A stretch of DNA of 6,001 nt, taken from assembly GCA_900757695.1 (NCBI GenBank), contig CAAEOU010000120.1, positions 1 to 6,001 of the forward strand, written 5' to 3'. Of this stretch, positions 4,762 through 6,001 are shown one piece after another; the first letter of the stretch is position 1; each line of letters begins with the position of its first letter. This stretch comes from an uncultured Oscillospiraceae bacterium (lineage in GTDB: Bacteria; Bacillota_A; Clostridia; Oscillospirales; Oscillospiraceae). The notes under the pieces were generated by a model that was not told the DNA's origin, ran no database searches, and was given only the letters and a program-made list of their open reading frames with translations. Position numbers and translations under genes: made by a program.

Positions 4762-6001
4762 ATGAAAAATACCGAAAAGACCATGGACAAAATTGTAGCC
4801 CTCTGCAAAAACCGCGGTTTTGTATTCCCCGGCAGCGAGATCTACGGCGGCCTTGCCAACACCTGGGATTACGGCCCGCTGGGTGCTGAGCTGAAAAACA
4901 ACATCAAGCGTGCTTGGTGGAAGAAATTCGTCCAGGAGAATCCCTATAACGTCGGTCTGGACGCCGCCATTCTTATGAATCCCCAGACTTGGGTCGCCTC
5001 CGGTCATCTGGGCGGCTTCTCCGACCCGCTGATGGATTGCCGTGAGTGTCATGAGCGCTTCCGTGCCGATAAGCTCATCGAGGACTGGACGCAGGAAAAC
5101 GGCGTTGAGCTGGATAAGCCCATCGATGCCTTCTCTCAGGCGGAGATGAAGGAATATATCGAGGAGCACAACATCCCCTGCCCCACCTGCGGCAAGCACA
5201 ACTTCACCGATATTCGTCAGTTCAACCTGATGTTCAAGACCTTCCAGGGCGTCACCGAGGACGCAAAGAACACCGTATATCTCCGTCCCGAAACCGCCCA
5301 GGGCATCTTCGTAAACTTCGTCAACGTGCAGCGTACCACCCGGAAGAAGCTTCCCTTCGGCATTGGCCAGATTGGCAAGTCCTTCCGGAATGAGATCACC
5401 CCGGGCAACTTTATTTTCCGTGTCCGTGAGTTCGAGCAGATGGAGCTGGAGTTCTTCTGCGAGCCCGGCACCGATCTGGAGTGGTTCAACTACTGGCGCA
5501 GCTTCTGCCGTGACTGGCTGCTGTCTCTGGGCATTCAGGAGGAAAACCTGCGGCTCCGGGATCACGACCCCGAGGAGCTGTGCTTCTACTCCAAGGCCAC
5601 CACGGACTTCGAGTATCTCTTCCCCTTCGGCTGGGGCGAGCTGTGGGGCGTTGCAGACCGTACCGATTACGATCTGACGCAGCACCAGAACACCTCCGGC
5701 CGTGACCTCACCTACTACGATCAGGAGAAGAACACCCGGTATATTCCCTATGTCATCGAGCCTTCTCTGGGCGTTGAGCGTTCCGTTCTGGCCTTCCTTG
5801 TAAACGCCTATGATGAAGAGGTCGTTGGGCAGGACAAGAAGGGCAACGATGATATCCGTGTGGTCATGCACTTCCACCCCGCCCTGGCTCCCTTCAAGTG
5901 CGCCGTTCTGCCCCTGTCCAAAAAGCTGGGTGACAAGGCCACTGAGATCTACAACGAGCTGTCTAAGCAGTTTATGTGCGACTACGACGAGACCGGTTCC
6001 A
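4762..6001 (+). CDS. glyS: Glycyl-tRNA synthetase, alpha2 (single-chain) type, 3' end beyond the window
   Basis: This class II synthetase attaches glycine to tRNA-Gly in the cytoplasm and acts as a homodimer in this subtype. The visible 413 residues are most of the protein; relatives have about 460, so only the end of the anticodon-binding domain is missing. The N-terminus has the typical [11 protein letters not shown] and WDYGPLG (about 20-41). An insert carries two CxxC pairs, C93/C96 and C140/C143, a likely zinc site. [11 protein letters not shown] (173-183) is a family hallmark. Motif 2 starts at SFRNEI (207-212) and includes RVREFEQME (220-228); motif 3 is EPSLGVERS (333-341). The C-terminal anticodon-binding domain begins near HPALAPFK (372-379). 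The ATG at 4762 is preceded seven bases away by AAAGGAG (4748-4754), which favours it over the in-frame ATG at residue 8. Expression is controlled by the glycine T-box leader. C-ending codons are heavily used, as in a highly expressed gene. In many annotations the same protein is called glyQS or glyRS. Confidence 0.97.
   Translation, partial: MKNTEKTMDKIVALCKNRGFVFPGSEIYGGLANTWDYGPLGAELKNNIKRAWWKKFVQENPYNVGLDAAILMNPQTWVASGHLGGFSDPLMDCRECHERFRADKLIEDWTQENGVELDKPIDAFSQAEMKEYIEEHNIPCPTCGKHNFTDIRQFNLMFKTFQGVTEDAKNTVYLRPETAQGIFVNFVNVQRTTRKKLPFGIGQIGKSFRNEITPGNFIFRVREFEQMELEFFCEPGTDLEWFNYWRSFCRDWLLSLGIQEENLRLRDHDPEELCFYSKATTDFEYLFPFGWGELWGVADRTDYDLTQHQNTSGRDLTYYDQEKNTRYIPYVIEPSLGVERSVLAFLVNAYDEEVVGQDKKGNDDIRVVMHFHPALAPFKCAVLPLSKKLGDKATEIYNELSKQFMCDYDETGS

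Noticed and set aside
4741..5877. Minus-strand open frame (378 codons) across the synthetase gene
   Set aside because: It is the shadow of the unmistakable glycyl-tRNA synthetase frame on the plus strand; the C-ending codon bias removes stops from the opposite strand.

Overview
The window looks like a chromosomal piece of a Gram-positive anaerobe of the class Clostridia, probably an Oscillospiraceae-like gut organism. This rests on moderate-to-high GC with C-ending codons in the synthetase gene, strong AGGAGG-type ribosome binding sites, a T-box leader, the alpha2-type glycyl-tRNA synthetase, an SLH-anchored surface protein, an LplA-like solute-binding lipoprotein and a DUF3810 protein. The taxonomic placement is inference. 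There is no sign of mobile elements, CRISPR, tRNA or rRNA.

Layout from left to right. (1) 1-573, minus: N-terminal part of a secreted SLH-domain protein that runs off the left edge, with its own promoter at 617-645. (2) 758-2539, minus: a complete extracellular solute-binding lipoprotein with a good sigma-A-type promoter (2578-2607) and a hairpin just past its stop; no permease or ATPase gene is in view. (3) 2610-2894: a long gene-free stretch, strongly pyrimidine-rich on the plus strand. (4) 2895-3180: a plus-strand promoter followed by about 240 nt with no convincing gene but a series of hairpins, the first two closed by a third helix into a three-way junction; this is the best candidate here for an undescribed element, a stand-alone noncoding RNA. 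It runs toward the 3' end of the next gene, and a perfect 13-bp hairpin separates the two. (5) 3189-4283, minus: a membrane-anchored DUF3810 protein with an HExxH...E metallopeptidase signature, read from an extended -10 promoter. (6) 4455 to the right edge, plus: the promoter, glycine T-box leader and first 413 codons of glycyl-tRNA synthetase.

The genes do not form one pathway. The SLH protein, lipoprotein and DUF3810 protein are all envelope or cell-surface functions, each apparently with its own promoter. The synthetase is a housekeeping gene controlled by uncharged tRNA-Gly through its T-box. The points worth following up are the intergenic RNA candidate and the T-box acceptor-pairing base (UGGU), which predicts an A73 discriminator in the cognate tRNA-Gly.
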